Shown in pieces: positions 49,672 through 58,869 of a DNA stretch of 64,000 nucleotides. Within the stretch, counting starts at the first letter, position 1, and every line of letters starts with the position of its first letter. The notes beneath the pieces were generated by a model. That model was not told where the DNA came from and ran no database searches. It was given only the letters and a program-made list of their open reading frames with translations. Made by a program: the position numbers and the translations under genes. Source of the DNA: JABGQS01 sp963666505 (GTDB lineage Bacteria > Bacillota > Clostridia > Christensenellales > SZUA-584); assembly GCA_963666505.2 (NCBI GenBank), contig CAXXXL010000002.1, positions 310,001-374,000 of the forward strand, in the 5' to 3' direction.

Positions 49672-52096
49672 AAAGAAAGACGAGATAATAAACAAAGAAA
49701 CAGTTACCCCTCTTTCACTGAGTGAAGTTATGCACGATTCCATGATACCGTTCGCAGAGTCGGTTATCATGGACAGGGCGCTGCCCCGTGTCGAGGACGG
49801 ATTGAAACCCGTCCAGCGCCGCATACTCTATACGATGATGGAGCTTTCGCTTCTGCCCGACAAACCGCACAGAAAATCTGCAAGGATAGTCGGAGACGCT
49901 CTGGGAAAATACCATCCGCACGGCGACCGTTCGGTATACGACGCAATGGTACGCATGGCCCAAGACTTTGTGATGCGTGTGCCGCTGGTTTCAGGGCATG
50001 GGAACTTTGGCAGCATGGACGGCGACACAGCCGCAGCCATGAGGTATACAGAAGCACGTCTCTCCCCCATCGCCATGGAGATGCTTGCGCACATACACAA
50101 AGACACGGTAAGCTTCTCGCTGAACTTCGACGACACGCTAAAAGAGCCGGACATGCTTCCGGCACGTTTCCCAAACCTTCTTGTAAACGGAGCCTCCGGA
50201 ATTGCTGTAGGGCTTGCAACCAACATCCCTCCCCATAACCTTGGCGAAGTCATAGACGGCGTTATAGCCCGTATAAAGAACAAAAACCTGAGCCTTGAAG
50301 AGCTTATGAAGCACATAAAAGGCCCGGACTTCCCGACCGGCGGCTATTTGTTGAACATGGAGCAGCTAAAGCAGGCATACGAAACCGGTCGCGGCAAGGT
50401 TGCCATACGTGCAAACGCAGTTCTGGAAAAGGGTCCGAACGGTAAAACCCTCATAGTTATAAAAGAGATGCCCTATCAGGTCAACAAGGCGGTCATGCTC
50501 CAGAAGATATTGCAAGTCACCGAGACACGTAAAGAGATGTTTTCCGGTATAGCGGATATACGTGACGAGTCGGATAGAACAGGCATACGTGCAGTAATAG
50601 AGGTGCGCAAGGGATATGATGCAAACGATATACTCACCTGCCTATACAAATACTCCGATATGCAGGTGACTTTCGGCATCAACATGGTGTGTATAGCTGA
50701 CGGTCAGCCAAAGCAGCTCTCGCTGATGGAGATGATCGACTACTATATAGCATTCCAGAAAGATGTCGTTACCCGCAGAACGAAGTTCGACCTCGACCGT
50801 GCAAAGAAACGCGAGCACATACTCGCCGGTCTTATAATAGCGGTAAAAAATATAGACGAAGTCATCAAGATAATCCGTGGCAGCGCTTCGCCCAAAGAAG
50901 CAAAAGTTCGGCTGATGGAACGCTTCGATTTAACGGAAGTACAGGCGCAAGCCATTCTCGACTTGAGGCTCTCAAGGCTTACCGCCCTCGAAATAGAATC
51001 GCTCCAGAAGGAATACGACTTCATACTCGAAACAATAAAGCGCCTCGAAGCTATACTCAATTCAAACACAATGCTGATGAATGTGATAATGCATGAGCTT
51101 GGTGAAGTCAAAGATAAGTATGCCGACGAGCGCCGCACTAAGATACTTGAAGAAAGCCACGAGATACAGATAAATGAAGCAGACTACATAGCAGTCGAAG
51201 ATTATCTTGTGTCTATGTCGTCAGACGGTTTCCTAAAGCGCATCGCCCTTAAAACATATCAGAAATCCAGCGTATCAAACGGCGATACGCCAAAGATACT
51301 CATGCAGACTACGACCAATAAGAACATACAGCTTTTCACCAGCCTTGGGAACATGTACACGCTTGCCTGCACAGACCTGCCCGACAGCAAGCCAAAAGAC
51401 AAAGGCAAACCTCTCTCTGCGCTGATGGCAGGCGTGGACGCAAGTGAGGAGATCCTCGCTATATTCAGCTTCGACGACTATAAAAAGGGCGACTTGTTCT
51501 TTTCTACAAAAAGCGGCCTTATAAAACGCACAGCTCTTAGCGAATACGACGTACGTAACAGGAAAATAATCGCCAGTGGTCTTTCTGACGGTGACAGTAT
51601 AATAAGCGTGCACCTGATGTGTTCAAAATCCGACTGGCTCGTTATCTCCTCAAGCGGAATGTCAGTGAGGTTTTCTTCAGACGACGTCTCCGCAATGGGA
51701 CGCTCTGCAAAGGGAGTCAAGGCAATCACTCTGGAAGAAGATGCTGGCGTAGTTTTAGCGTCTCCGGTCGAAGACAAAGACGACGTGATGATATTCACAG
51801 ACCTTGGCTATACAAAACGCTCGAAAGCTTCACAATTCGAGGTCCAGCGCAGAGGCGGCAAGGGTGTAAAAGCGCTTACTCTTCAGAAGAACGCAGCAAC
51901 CGGATCAAGAGTTGCAACTGCCCTTGTGATGCAGCAAACGGGAATAGTTCATGTTCTTCTCAATTCATCCCAGCACTTCGAGATAGACTCCTCGCAGATA
52001 AGCTGCACCGGCAGAGCTTCAAAAGGCACACCGGCGGTTCTGGCCGTCCTTGGTGACTACGTTGAAACTGCATATGCGGCTGTATCTATAGATTAA
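49664..52096 (+). CDS. Type IIA topoisomerase subunit A (GyrA/ParC)
   Basis: 810 residues. The breakage-reunion domain carries catalytic Tyr128 in AAAMRYTEARLSP. In the quinolone region GKYHPHGDRSVYDAMVRMAQ the residue equal to GyrA Ser83 is Arg89; the acidic Asp93 is kept. The C-terminal beta-pinwheel starts at about 515, but its first blade (YLVSMSSDGFLKRIALKTYQ) lacks the GyrA box, while a perfect QRRGGKG lies at 728-734 in a late blade. It is therefore neither a clear GyrA nor a clear ParC. The start overlaps subunit B, so the two are coupled. Confidence 0.93.
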   Translation: MAKKKDEIINKETVTPLSLSEVMHDSMIPFAESVIMDRALPRVEDGLKPVQRRILYTMMELSLLPDKPHRKSARIVGDALGKYHPHGDRSVYDAMVRMAQDFVMRVPLVSGHGNFGSMDGDTAAAMRYTEARLSPIAMEMLAHIHKDTVSFSLNFDDTLKEPDMLPARFPNLLVNGASGIAVGLATNIPPHNLGEVIDGVIARIKNKNLSLEELMKHIKGPDFPTGGYLLNMEQLKQAYETGRGKVAIRANAVLEKGPNGKTLIVIKEMPYQVNKAVMLQKILQVTETRKEMFSGIADIRDESDRTGIRAVIEVRKGYDANDILTCLYKYSDMQVTFGINMVCIADGQPKQLSLMEMIDYYIAFQKDVVTRRTKFDLDRAKKREHILAGLIIAVKNIDEVIKIIRGSASPKEAKVRLMERFDLTEVQAQAILDLRLSRLTALEIESLQKEYDFILETIKRLEAILNSNTMLMNVIMHELGEVKDKYADERRTKILEESHEIQINEADYIAVEDYLVSMSSDGFLKRIALKTYQKSSVSNGDTPKILMQTTTNKNIQLFTSLGNMYTLACTDLPDSKPKDKGKPLSALMAGVDASEEILAIFSFDDYKKGDLFFSTKSGLIKRTALSEYDVRNRKIIASGLSDGDSIISVHLMCSKSDWLVISSSGMSVRFSSDDVSAMGRSAKGVKAITLEEDAGVVLASPVEDKDDVMIFTDLGYTKRSKASQFEVQRRGGKGVKALTLQKNAATGSRVATALVMQQTGIVHVLLNSSQHFEIDSSQISCTGRASKGTPAVLAVLGDYVETAYAAVSID

Positions 52097-52118
52097 TTTA
52101 AAAAGGGAGGAAAAAAAC

Positions 52119-52439
52119 ATGGTAGAGATCCACAAGCCGGGAAGACCCTGGCAGGAAGTATCGGAATCAGTATTCAACATGTTCTCCGCTCAAGGTTACA
52201 AGCTCGAAGAAGGCACTAAACTCGATGGCATCTATGGTATAGGCAACGCTGCAGGACGCTTTTGGGGCGGCGGTTTCGTTACACGGAACAAGTTCTCCAT
52301 AAAAATATTCACTACACCGGACGAAGGCACGCTTATCCATTTCGATAAAGCGATGAGCGGCATGAGCGGCGGAGTAATAGGCGTCAGCAAAATCAACAAA
52401 GAGTTCGACAGGGTGTTCGCCCTTTTGACCAGCCTGTAA
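52119..52439 (+). CDS. Small hypothetical protein downstream of the topoisomerase pair
   Basis: 106 residues, with GGGAGG before the ATG at 52119. Not recognised. It has a Gly-rich centre (GIYGIGNAAGRFWGGGF) and a second Gly-rich stretch (MSGMSGGVIGVSKINKEF), and no signal or membrane segment. It lies 22 bp after subunit A and ahead of the operon terminator, so it is probably made with the topoisomerase. Confidence 0.75.
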   Translation: MVEIHKPGRPWQEVSESVFNMFSAQGYKLEEGTKLDGIYGIGNAAGRFWGGGFVTRNKFSIKIFTTPDEGTLIHFDKAMSGMSGGVIGVSKINKEFDRVFALLTSL

Positions 52440-52450
52440 ACAGTATTTAA

Positions 52451-52487
52451 AAAGCAGAGGCATCTTATATAAGCCTCTGCTTTTTTT
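52451..52487. terminator. Bidirectional terminator between the topoisomerase operon and the pyrophosphatase gene
   Basis: AAAGCAGAGGC and GCCTCTGCTTT form an 11-bp perfect stem with an 11-base loop, flanked by A and T runs. Confidence 0.93.
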
Positions 52488-52495
52488 ACTTTTTT

Positions 52496-54451
52496 CTACA
52501 TAAACAACGGCGCAAACACCAGCGCAACGATGCTCATTATCTTTATCAATATGTTTATGGACGGGCCTGCTGTGTCTTTAAGCGGGTCACCTACCGTGTC
52601 GCCTATGACTGAAGCCTTGTGCGCATGAGAGTTCTTTCCCTCGTGTGCGCCTTCTTCTATGTGCTTCTTGGCGTTGTCCCACGCTCCCCCGCTGTTAGCC
52701 ATCTTCACGGCGATAACGACTCCTGTAACTGTTGCCCCGACGAGCAGCCCCGCAAGCGCTGTCGTGCCCAGCAGCAGCCCTACAACTATCGGTGCAGCAA
52801 TGACTATCACTCCCGGCAATATCATCTGCGTAAGCGCCGCCTTTGTCGATATGTCTATACACTTTGAATACTCCGGCTGTGCTTTACCTTCCATTATGCC
52901 GCTTATTTCGCTAAACTGTCTTCTCACTTCAGCTATCATCTTCTTTGCAGCTTTGGAAACAGCTTCGATAGTAAGCGCAGAGAACAGATAAGGAAGCATA
53001 CCGCCCAGCAGCAGCCCTACTATTACTTTTGGTTCCAGCACATTCACGAGCTCAAGTCCCACTGTATGCGCATACGTTGTAAACAGCGCTAGCGCAGTAA
53101 GTGCAGCAGATCCTATGGAGAATCCTTTGCCTATTGCAGCTGTAGTGTTGCCTACGGAGTCAAGATGATCGGTTATCTTTCTGACGCTTTCGTCCTGCCC
53201 GGACATCTGCGCTATGCCGCCGGCGTTGTCGGCTATCGGTCCGTATGCGTCCACAGAAACTATCATACCGACGGTAGAGAGCATACCGAGCGCCGCAAGC
53301 GCAACTCCAAAAAGCCCAGCCGACCAGAACGAAACAAGAAGGCACACCGCTATCATAACGATAGGCCCCGCTGTGCTCCTCATGCCGACAGCCATACCGC
53401 TCAATATGTTCGTTGCAGCTCCCGTTGTGCTCTGCTGTGCTATGCCCTTAACGGGTTTATATGCTGCAGATGTATAATATTCAGTTATCTGCCCTATCAC
53501 AACCCCTGTTACTATTCCCATAATAACTGCAGGTATAAGCTTGAAGTTGCCAAAGATTATATAATCTGCTGCGGCCGCTCCGACTGCACTCAAAGCTGCG
53601 CTTATGAATGTTCCTACTCTCAGAGAAGTGTGCGCGCTTTTTGCCTTAACAAGCCTTACTATGAAGATGCCGGCTATTGTTGCGACTATACCAAAGGCAG
53701 CCATAATGAAAGTAAACGATGCGCCCTTGCCGGCAAACGCCACAAACCCAAGCAGAAGTGAAGATATTATTGCTCCTGCATAGCTTTCGAATATATCGCT
53801 GCCCATACCCGCAACGTCACCCACGTTGTCGCCCACGTTGTCCGCTATAACGGCAGGGTTTCTCGGGTCGTCTTCGGGTATGCCTGCCTCGACTTTTCCT
53901 ACAAGGTCAGCGCCGACATCCGCCGCTTTTGTGAATATACCGCCGCCCACTCTGCAAAAAAGAGCGATTGTGCTTGCCCCCAGGCTGAATCCTGTCAGAA
54001 CACTGATGTCATCAAACAGCATGAACAGCACACCAAGGCCAAGTGCAGCGAATCCGACAATCAAAAGCCCTGTAACGCTTCCGCCGGAAAATGCAACTTT
54101 GAGCGACTGCTTCAGACCTTGTTTCGCAGCCTGGGCAGTCCGCACGTTGGCTTTTACAGCTACTCTCATGCCAAAAAAGCCTGCCAGAGCAGAGAGCGAC
54201 GCTCCACTTATAAAGCAAACCATCACCTTCCACCCCAGCGACGGCACCAGCAGCAGCACAACGCTCATAACTGCCACGAAAGCAAGCATGATTACATACT
54301 GTCGTTTAAGATAAGTCATGGCTCCTTTTTCGATATATCCTGCAACTTTTTGCATCTTTTCATCAGTTACTTTTATTCTTTTTATGTTATTCGCCTTAAA
54401 AAAGGCAATACAAACAGCAGCTGCCGCAACAGCTATTACGATCCATTCCAT
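52496..54451 (-). CDS. hppA: K+-dependent membrane-bound pyrophosphatase (Na+ or H+ pumping)
   Basis: 651 residues from the ATG at 54451, with AAGGAG ten bases upstream. About 16 membrane helices. DVGADLVGKVEAGIPEDDPR and NVGDNVGDVAGMGSD hold the Mg-pyrophosphate ligands. Ala438 in GNTTAAIGKGF marks the K+-dependent subclass (Lys in the K+-independent one). The gate Glu222 lies three residues after Asp219 in GSDIFESYAGA, the place found in Na+-pumping and some K+-dependent enzymes, not the plant H+ position. It uses pyrophosphate to build an ion gradient. Confidence 0.95.
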   Translation of the reverse strand: MEWIVIAVAAAAVCIAFFKANNIKRIKVTDEKMQKVAGYIEKGAMTYLKRQYVIMLAFVAVMSVVLLLVPSLGWKVMVCFISGASLSALAGFFGMRVAVKANVRTAQAAKQGLKQSLKVAFSGGSVTGLLIVGFAALGLGVLFMLFDDISVLTGFSLGASTIALFCRVGGGIFTKAADVGADLVGKVEAGIPEDDPRNPAVIADNVGDNVGDVAGMGSDIFESYAGAIISSLLLGFVAFAGKGASFTFIMAAFGIVATIAGIFIVRLVKAKSAHTSLRVGTFISAALSAVGAAAADYIIFGNFKLIPAVIMGIVTGVVIGQITEYYTSAAYKPVKGIAQQSTTGAATNILSGMAVGMRSTAGPIVMIAVCLLVSFWSAGLFGVALAALGMLSTVGMIVSVDAYGPIADNAGGIAQMSGQDESVRKITDHLDSVGNTTAAIGKGFSIGSAALTALALFTTYAHTVGLELVNVLEPKVIVGLLLGGMLPYLFSALTIEAVSKAAKKMIAEVRRQFSEISGIMEGKAQPEYSKCIDISTKAALTQMILPGVIVIAAPIVVGLLLGTTALAGLLVGATVTGVVIAVKMANSGGAWDNAKKHIEEGAHEGKNSHAHKASVIGDTVGDPLKDTAGPSINILIKIMSIVALVFAPLFM

Positions 54452-54870
54452 AAGCAAAATTCTCCTTTTCACGTGGTCCAATAGAGTAAATCCTGTATTT
54501 TTCAAAACACTTAAAAAACCAAATACAAAATCTAAGCTCCTTTTGGCCATTGTTTCGATGTCTCTTTAGATGCATCAGAAAATAATGTGCACGTTCACAC
54601 ATATATAAGCTGCATCCCAATCGTCTATTTAGTTGTTACCGGAATCTCGCAGACTGATGTCGTCCGCAAAAAAAATTAATAAAATGCTTATTTAAAATAT
54701 TTAGCTATCCTGCATCCATGGAGTGTTCCAGATTGGATGCAAGACAAGGAAGCAATAGTTACAAAGGGCGAGGTAGAATAACCAATTCACCGAGGTTTTT
54801 GTAAGTGAAGCTGGCGCAGTTAGTCTTTTTTCTAATTAAAAAAGACGATTGCGCCAATCTGGGGCTCTCC
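54452..54870. other. Intergenic stretch with possible gene remnant
   Basis: 419 bp. Near 54700-54780 on the plus strand a stop-bounded frame without start reads HPWSVPDWMQDKEAIVTKG and ends with TAA, looking like a protein C-terminus; it is not recognised. A long imperfect hairpin follows at 54813-54855. The rest holds the pyrophosphatase upstream region, where no clear promoter was found. Confidence 0.4.
54813..54855. other. Long imperfect hairpin downstream of larA
   Basis: GGCGCA/TGCGCC (6 bp) and GTCTTTTTT/AAAAAAGAC (9 bp) stems are separated by a small internal loop around a six-base CTAATT loop. The T-run is inside the stem and not after it, so it is not a classic terminator; it may still end or protect the transcript of the 55-64 kb cluster. 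Confidence 0.5.
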
Positions 54871-56109
54871 CTAAGCTTTTGGCAGCGTAGAGCCCCCGTA
54901 TGGCATCACTATCACGTCCTGTGCGTTTTGCCCCGCAGCTGTGTCAAATGCGCTCTGTACGTCTCTCATCGGTTTTAAGAATATGTCTTTAACAAATCCT
55001 TCATCAAGGTCGGAAACGAGCATTACTTCCGCTTCTCCCAGCACCATGGCTATAGCCGCGGCCTTGTGTCCTCCCAGCTCAAAGTTTCGCTGTATCTCTT
55101 CCACCATAAACTGCGGACTCTGTGCTGTCGTCATCCACCTCTCGAAAACTCCTTCTCCCAGCCCCTCTTTACAAGAAGCGACTAAGATTATAGTACCGCC
55201 TTTTCTAACGGCGTGTTTTGCGTTATCGAGCGCCTTCTGTGCTTGGTAGAGATTTAAATCTTTTGGATACCCGCCAGCCGATACTATAACGATATCAGCC
55301 CTTTTTTCTATGCCGACCATATACAATGTATCAAGATATCTGCACGCTTTCCTGTGTGCTTCTATATAATGCCCGGCATGCGCATGAACGATTTTTTTAT
55401 GCTCGTCCAGCACTACGTTAACTATAAAATCTATCGTAATAAAGTTTGCAACGTCATCTATGTCTTCCCGTACAGGGTTTCCTTCTATCTTTCCAGTGCA
55501 CGAGTTCTCATCCACCATCATAGAGTGGTTCGACTGTATTGCGTCTCTTGTCGAAACACCCGGCATAATCGCTTTTGCACCGCCTGAATACCCGGCAAAA
55601 TAATGATATTCTACATTACCAAGGCATATCCTGCGGTCTGCGTTTACTACCTCATCAAAAACATCGAAAGGCGTTCCCGCTTTAGACACTCCAAGGGGTA
55701 TGCAGCTGCCTGCGTCTGCATCGATGCATCTCACGCTTTCGAAAACCTCATCACCGACGAGATAGCGCATCTCTTCTTCCGTGTGGCACCTGTGCGAGCC
55801 AAGCGCAAACACAACGGTGATATCACTTCGTGAAACGCCCGCTTTCTCGATCTCTGCAACCACAAGCGGCACGACTACCTTCGAAGGCATCGGCCGTGTT
55901 ATATCGCTTGTTATAATAACTATCTTTTCGCCCGGCTTCACGATATCCCTAAGTCTTTCGCTGCCGGTCGGCTCTTCCAGTGCCCTCAAGACCTCTTCAG
56001 CGCCAGTAAGCCCCTCTTCCACTTCGTTCGGGACAAGCACCTTAACATTATGTTTATCAGGTATATCGAGCTGCTGAGAGCCCTTGCAGAACCCAAGTTC
56101 GATCTTCAT
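54871..56109 (-). CDS. larA: LarA-family protein (nickel-pincer lactate racemase-like)
   Basis: 412 residues from the ATG at 56109. VFALGSHRCHTEEEMRYLVG, the VEYHYFAGYSGGAKAIMPGVS stretch and VSAGGYPKDLNLYQAQKAL match LarA, whose nickel-pincer nucleotide cofactor allows hydride-transfer racemisation or epimerisation of 2-hydroxy acids. The cofactor genes larB, larC and larE are not in the window. It is the last gene after the E1-E2-E3 cluster. Many LarA homologues act on acids other than lactate. Confidence 0.85.
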   Translation of the reverse strand: MKIELGFCKGSQQLDIPDKHNVKVLVPNEVEEGLTGAEEVLRALEEPTGSERLRDIVKPGEKIVIITSDITRPMPSKVVVPLVVAEIEKAGVSRSDITVVFALGSHRCHTEEEMRYLVGDEVFESVRCIDADAGSCIPLGVSKAGTPFDVFDEVVNADRRICLGNVEYHYFAGYSGGAKAIMPGVSTRDAIQSNHSMMVDENSCTGKIEGNPVREDIDDVANFITIDFIVNVVLDEHKKIVHAHAGHYIEAHRKACRYLDTLYMVGIEKRADIVIVSAGGYPKDLNLYQAQKALDNAKHAVRKGGTIILVASCKEGLGEGVFERWMTTAQSPQFMVEEIQRNFELGGHKAAAIAMVLGEAEVMLVSDLDEGFVKDIFLKPMRDVQSAFDTAAGQNAQDVIVMPYGGSTLPKA

Positions 56110-56169
56110 ATACACACCTCTTTGTCATAGCCTCCCGGACGCACTGCATCCGGGAGATAAGACATCAAT

Positions 56170-57543
56170 CTATACTTTGTGTACACACATTGTGTGTACA
56201 TCGTGAGCTGCTTCCATTATCATCTCGCTAACCGTTGGGTGCGGATGTACAGTATCGGATAGCTCTTCTATCGTTCCTTCCGCCCTCATCGCTGCACACA
56301 CCTCTGCTATCATGTCTGTAGCTCGGTGGCACATAAGATGGCACCCCAGTATCTCTCCTGTGTCAGAGTCGGTTACGACCTTCACAATGCCGCTCTGCTC
56401 TCCCGCTATCATAGACTTTCCGTTTGCTGCCGGAAGAAAGCTTCCTGTTTTGACATTTATGCCTTTTTCCTTTGCTGCCGCTTCGGTAATGCCTACGCTG
56501 GCGATCTCCGGGCTTGTATATATGCACGCAGGTATAACGTCATAGTGCATTTTCTTGTCCTGCCCTGCTATGTTGTGCGCCGCTACCAGCCCCTGTTCAG
56601 AGGCTACGTGCGCAAGCTGCGATTTGCCGGTGATGTCGCCGATAGCATATATGCCGTCAACGCTTGTTTTCATGCGCTCATCAACTTCTATAAAGCCACG
56701 GTTCATCTTCACGCCCAAAGCTTCAAGCCCGATTTCGCTTGTAACGGGCGAACGGCCTATCGCAACAACGCCTGTCTGTGCTTTAACGCTGTTTGTTTCT
56801 CCGCCCATTTCGAAGTAGACAGTAACGCCTTTCTCGATCTTTGTAACCTTTGCAGACGTAAATATGTCTATACCCTGCTTTTTGAGCAGCTTATGCGTTC
56901 TCTGCGTTATGTCATCATCAATATTCCCGAGTATCTTTGGAAGCATCTCGATTACTGTAACTTTATTGCCAAGCGCATTGAAAAGTGATGCAAACTCTAT
57001 ACCGATAACGCCGCCGCCTATAATTACCAGCGACTCCGGTGCCTGCGTAAAGCTTAGTACGCCGTCCGAATCGACCACTCCCTCACTGTCTATTCCGGGA
57101 ATAGGAACTTTAGCAGGTTTAGACCCGGTTGCGATTATTATATCATCAGCCTCAACCGATTCTTTGTCGTCAACGGTTATCCTTCCCTTTGCTTCAACAA
57201 CGCCAGTGCCTTTAATAACATCGACTCCAGCTTTTTTCAGAAGGAATTCTATACCGCCGCGAAGCTTTCCTACGACTTGATCTTTCTTACCGGCTATCTT
57301 TGCGTAATCATAGCTAACGTCCTGCGCAAAAACACCGTAGTCAGCCGCATGCAGCGCCTGCTCATAGACTTCTGCGCTGTGCAGGAGCGCCTTTGTAGGT
57401 ATGCATCCACGGTTAAGGCACGTTCCGCCCACATTGTCTTTCTCTATCAGCACAGCTTTTTTGCCTAGCTTTGCCAGCCTTAACGCCGCAACATAACCGC
57501 CCGGCCCTCCGCCAAGTACTGCAACATCATATTTCTTGGTCAT
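56170..57543 (-). CDS. lpdA: Dihydrolipoamide dehydrogenase (E3)
   Basis: 457 residues. AVLGGGPGGYVAALRLAKLG is the FAD site, the redox disulfide is Cys42-Cys47 in GGTCLNRGCIPTKALL, VVIGGGVIGIEFAS is the NAD site and HPHPTVSEMIMEAAHDV carries the catalytic His. It reoxidises the lipoyl arm of E2 with NAD. It is in a dehydrogenase complex operon. Confidence 0.96.
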   Translation of the reverse strand: MTKKYDVAVLGGGPGGYVAALRLAKLGKKAVLIEKDNVGGTCLNRGCIPTKALLHSAEVYEQALHAADYGVFAQDVSYDYAKIAGKKDQVVGKLRGGIEFLLKKAGVDVIKGTGVVEAKGRITVDDKESVEADDIIIATGSKPAKVPIPGIDSEGVVDSDGVLSFTQAPESLVIIGGGVIGIEFASLFNALGNKVTVIEMLPKILGNIDDDITQRTHKLLKKQGIDIFTSAKVTKIEKGVTVYFEMGGETNSVKAQTGVVAIGRSPVTSEIGLEALGVKMNRGFIEVDERMKTSVDGIYAIGDITGKSQLAHVASEQGLVAAHNIAGQDKKMHYDVIPACIYTSPEIASVGITEAAAKEKGINVKTGSFLPAANGKSMIAGEQSGIVKVVTDSDTGEILGCHLMCHRATDMIAEVCAAMRAEGTIEELSDTVHPHPTVSEMIMEAAHDVHTMCVHKV

Positions 57544-57552
57544 ATCTTCTCC

Positions 57553-58854
57553 TTACAGCACCAGATACGGCTTTTCAATATACTTCTTTACCGCCGCCAG
57601 GAACTGTGCTGCCGGCGCTCCGTCTACTATACGGTGGTCATAAGACAGCGTAAGCGACATCATCGGTTTTACGACGATATCGTCGCCTTCCACAACGGGT
57701 GTTTTTTTGATAGCTCCTATTGCGAGTATACCGCTCTCCGGCTGGTTTATGATAGCCACGAACGAATCCAGTCCGAACATACCAAGGTTAGATGTTGTAA
57801 AGCTTCCGCCCTTGTAATCTTCCGGCGAAAGTCCGCCGTTCTTTGCCTTATTAGCCATGTCTCTTGTTGCCTGCGCAAGTCCTTCAAGGCTTAACAGATC
57901 AGCGTCTTTTATAACGGGCACGATAAGCCCTTCGTCAAGCGCAACCGCGATGCCGAGGTTCACATAATCTTTCACGAGTATGCCCTCGTCCGTCAGCTCC
58001 GAATTCATTTGCGGATATTCGCTAAGTGCACGGCATACCACGTACGAAACTATATCGTTGTAAGATATCTTGATGTCTTCGCTCTTGAACGCTTCCCTTA
58101 TATTTGCAGCTTCGCTCATGTCCACGGTTATCTTATGCGAGGTCTGTGCCGCAGTTTGCATGCTCTGTCTCATCCTCTCGGAAATGACTTTACGCATACC
58201 GGCAAAAGGCTTTATTGTGCCTTTCCTGCTGCCTGCTGCCGACATCTTAGCTAAAACGTCCGCTCTGGTAATCTTTCCACGGGCTCCCGTTCCTTCAACT
58301 CCGCCAAGCTGCACGCCGCTCTGTCCTGCTACGACTTTTGCAAGCGGAGTAGCTTTAGGTGCACTCTTTGCGTATTCAAGGACGTCCCGCTCAATGATAA
58401 ACCCTTCCGGTCCGCTTCCGCTTACAGTGTTTATGTCCACTCCGTTTTCATCCGCCCTCATCCTTGCACGGGGCGATATAAATGTTCTTCCCCCTTCAGT
58501 CGGAGCAGCTGCAGCCGGTGCCTGTTTCTCTTCAGTCACTTCCTGCGCTTCAGCTGCTTCTTCCGCCTTAGGGGTGCTTTCAACACTTATATTAAGGAGG
58601 TTGTTGATATCTTCACCGTCCTGCCCGATTACTGCTATCGTCTCCGTAATCGGCACGGTTTCGCCTTCTCCCCGGACAATCTTTAAAAGCTTGCCCGAAT
58701 ACGGCGCATCTATAACTATGGTCAGCTTGTCTGTCTCCATCTCGAAAAGCGGCTGCCCTTCTTTGCAGTCCCCGCCCTCTTCGACGAGCCACTTTATGAT
58801 AGTACCCTCTGTCATCTGAAGACCTTGCTTGGGCATTATAACTTTTTCAGCCAT
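57553..58854 (-). CDS. 2-oxo acid/acetoin dehydrogenase complex E2 (dihydrolipoyl acyltransferase)
   Basis: 433 residues: a lipoyl domain with lipoyl-Lys43 in EMETDKLTIV, an Ala/Pro/Glu linker, two subunit-binding-like domains (124-162 with FISPRARMRADENGVDI, and 169-205 with TPLAKVVAGQSGVQLG), and a catalytic domain with His407 and Asp411 in YDHRIVDGAPAAQ. It moves acetyl (or acyl) groups from the lipoyl arm to CoA. The tandem binding domain is a variant seen in AcoC-type proteins. Context suggests acetoin or pyruvate. Confidence 0.92.
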   Translation of the reverse strand: MAEKVIMPKQGLQMTEGTIIKWLVEEGGDCKEGQPLFEMETDKLTIVIDAPYSGKLLKIVRGEGETVPITETIAVIGQDGEDINNLLNISVESTPKAEEAAEAQEVTEEKQAPAAAAPTEGGRTFISPRARMRADENGVDINTVSGSGPEGFIIERDVLEYAKSAPKATPLAKVVAGQSGVQLGGVEGTGARGKITRADVLAKMSAAGSRKGTIKPFAGMRKVISERMRQSMQTAAQTSHKITVDMSEAANIREAFKSEDIKISYNDIVSYVVCRALSEYPQMNSELTDEGILVKDYVNLGIAVALDEGLIVPVIKDADLLSLEGLAQATRDMANKAKNGGLSPEDYKGGSFTTSNLGMFGLDSFVAIINQPESGILAIGAIKKTPVVEGDDIVVKPMMSLTLSYDHRIVDGAPAAQFLAAVKKYIEKPYLVL

Positions 58855-58869
58855 TTTAATACTCCTTCG

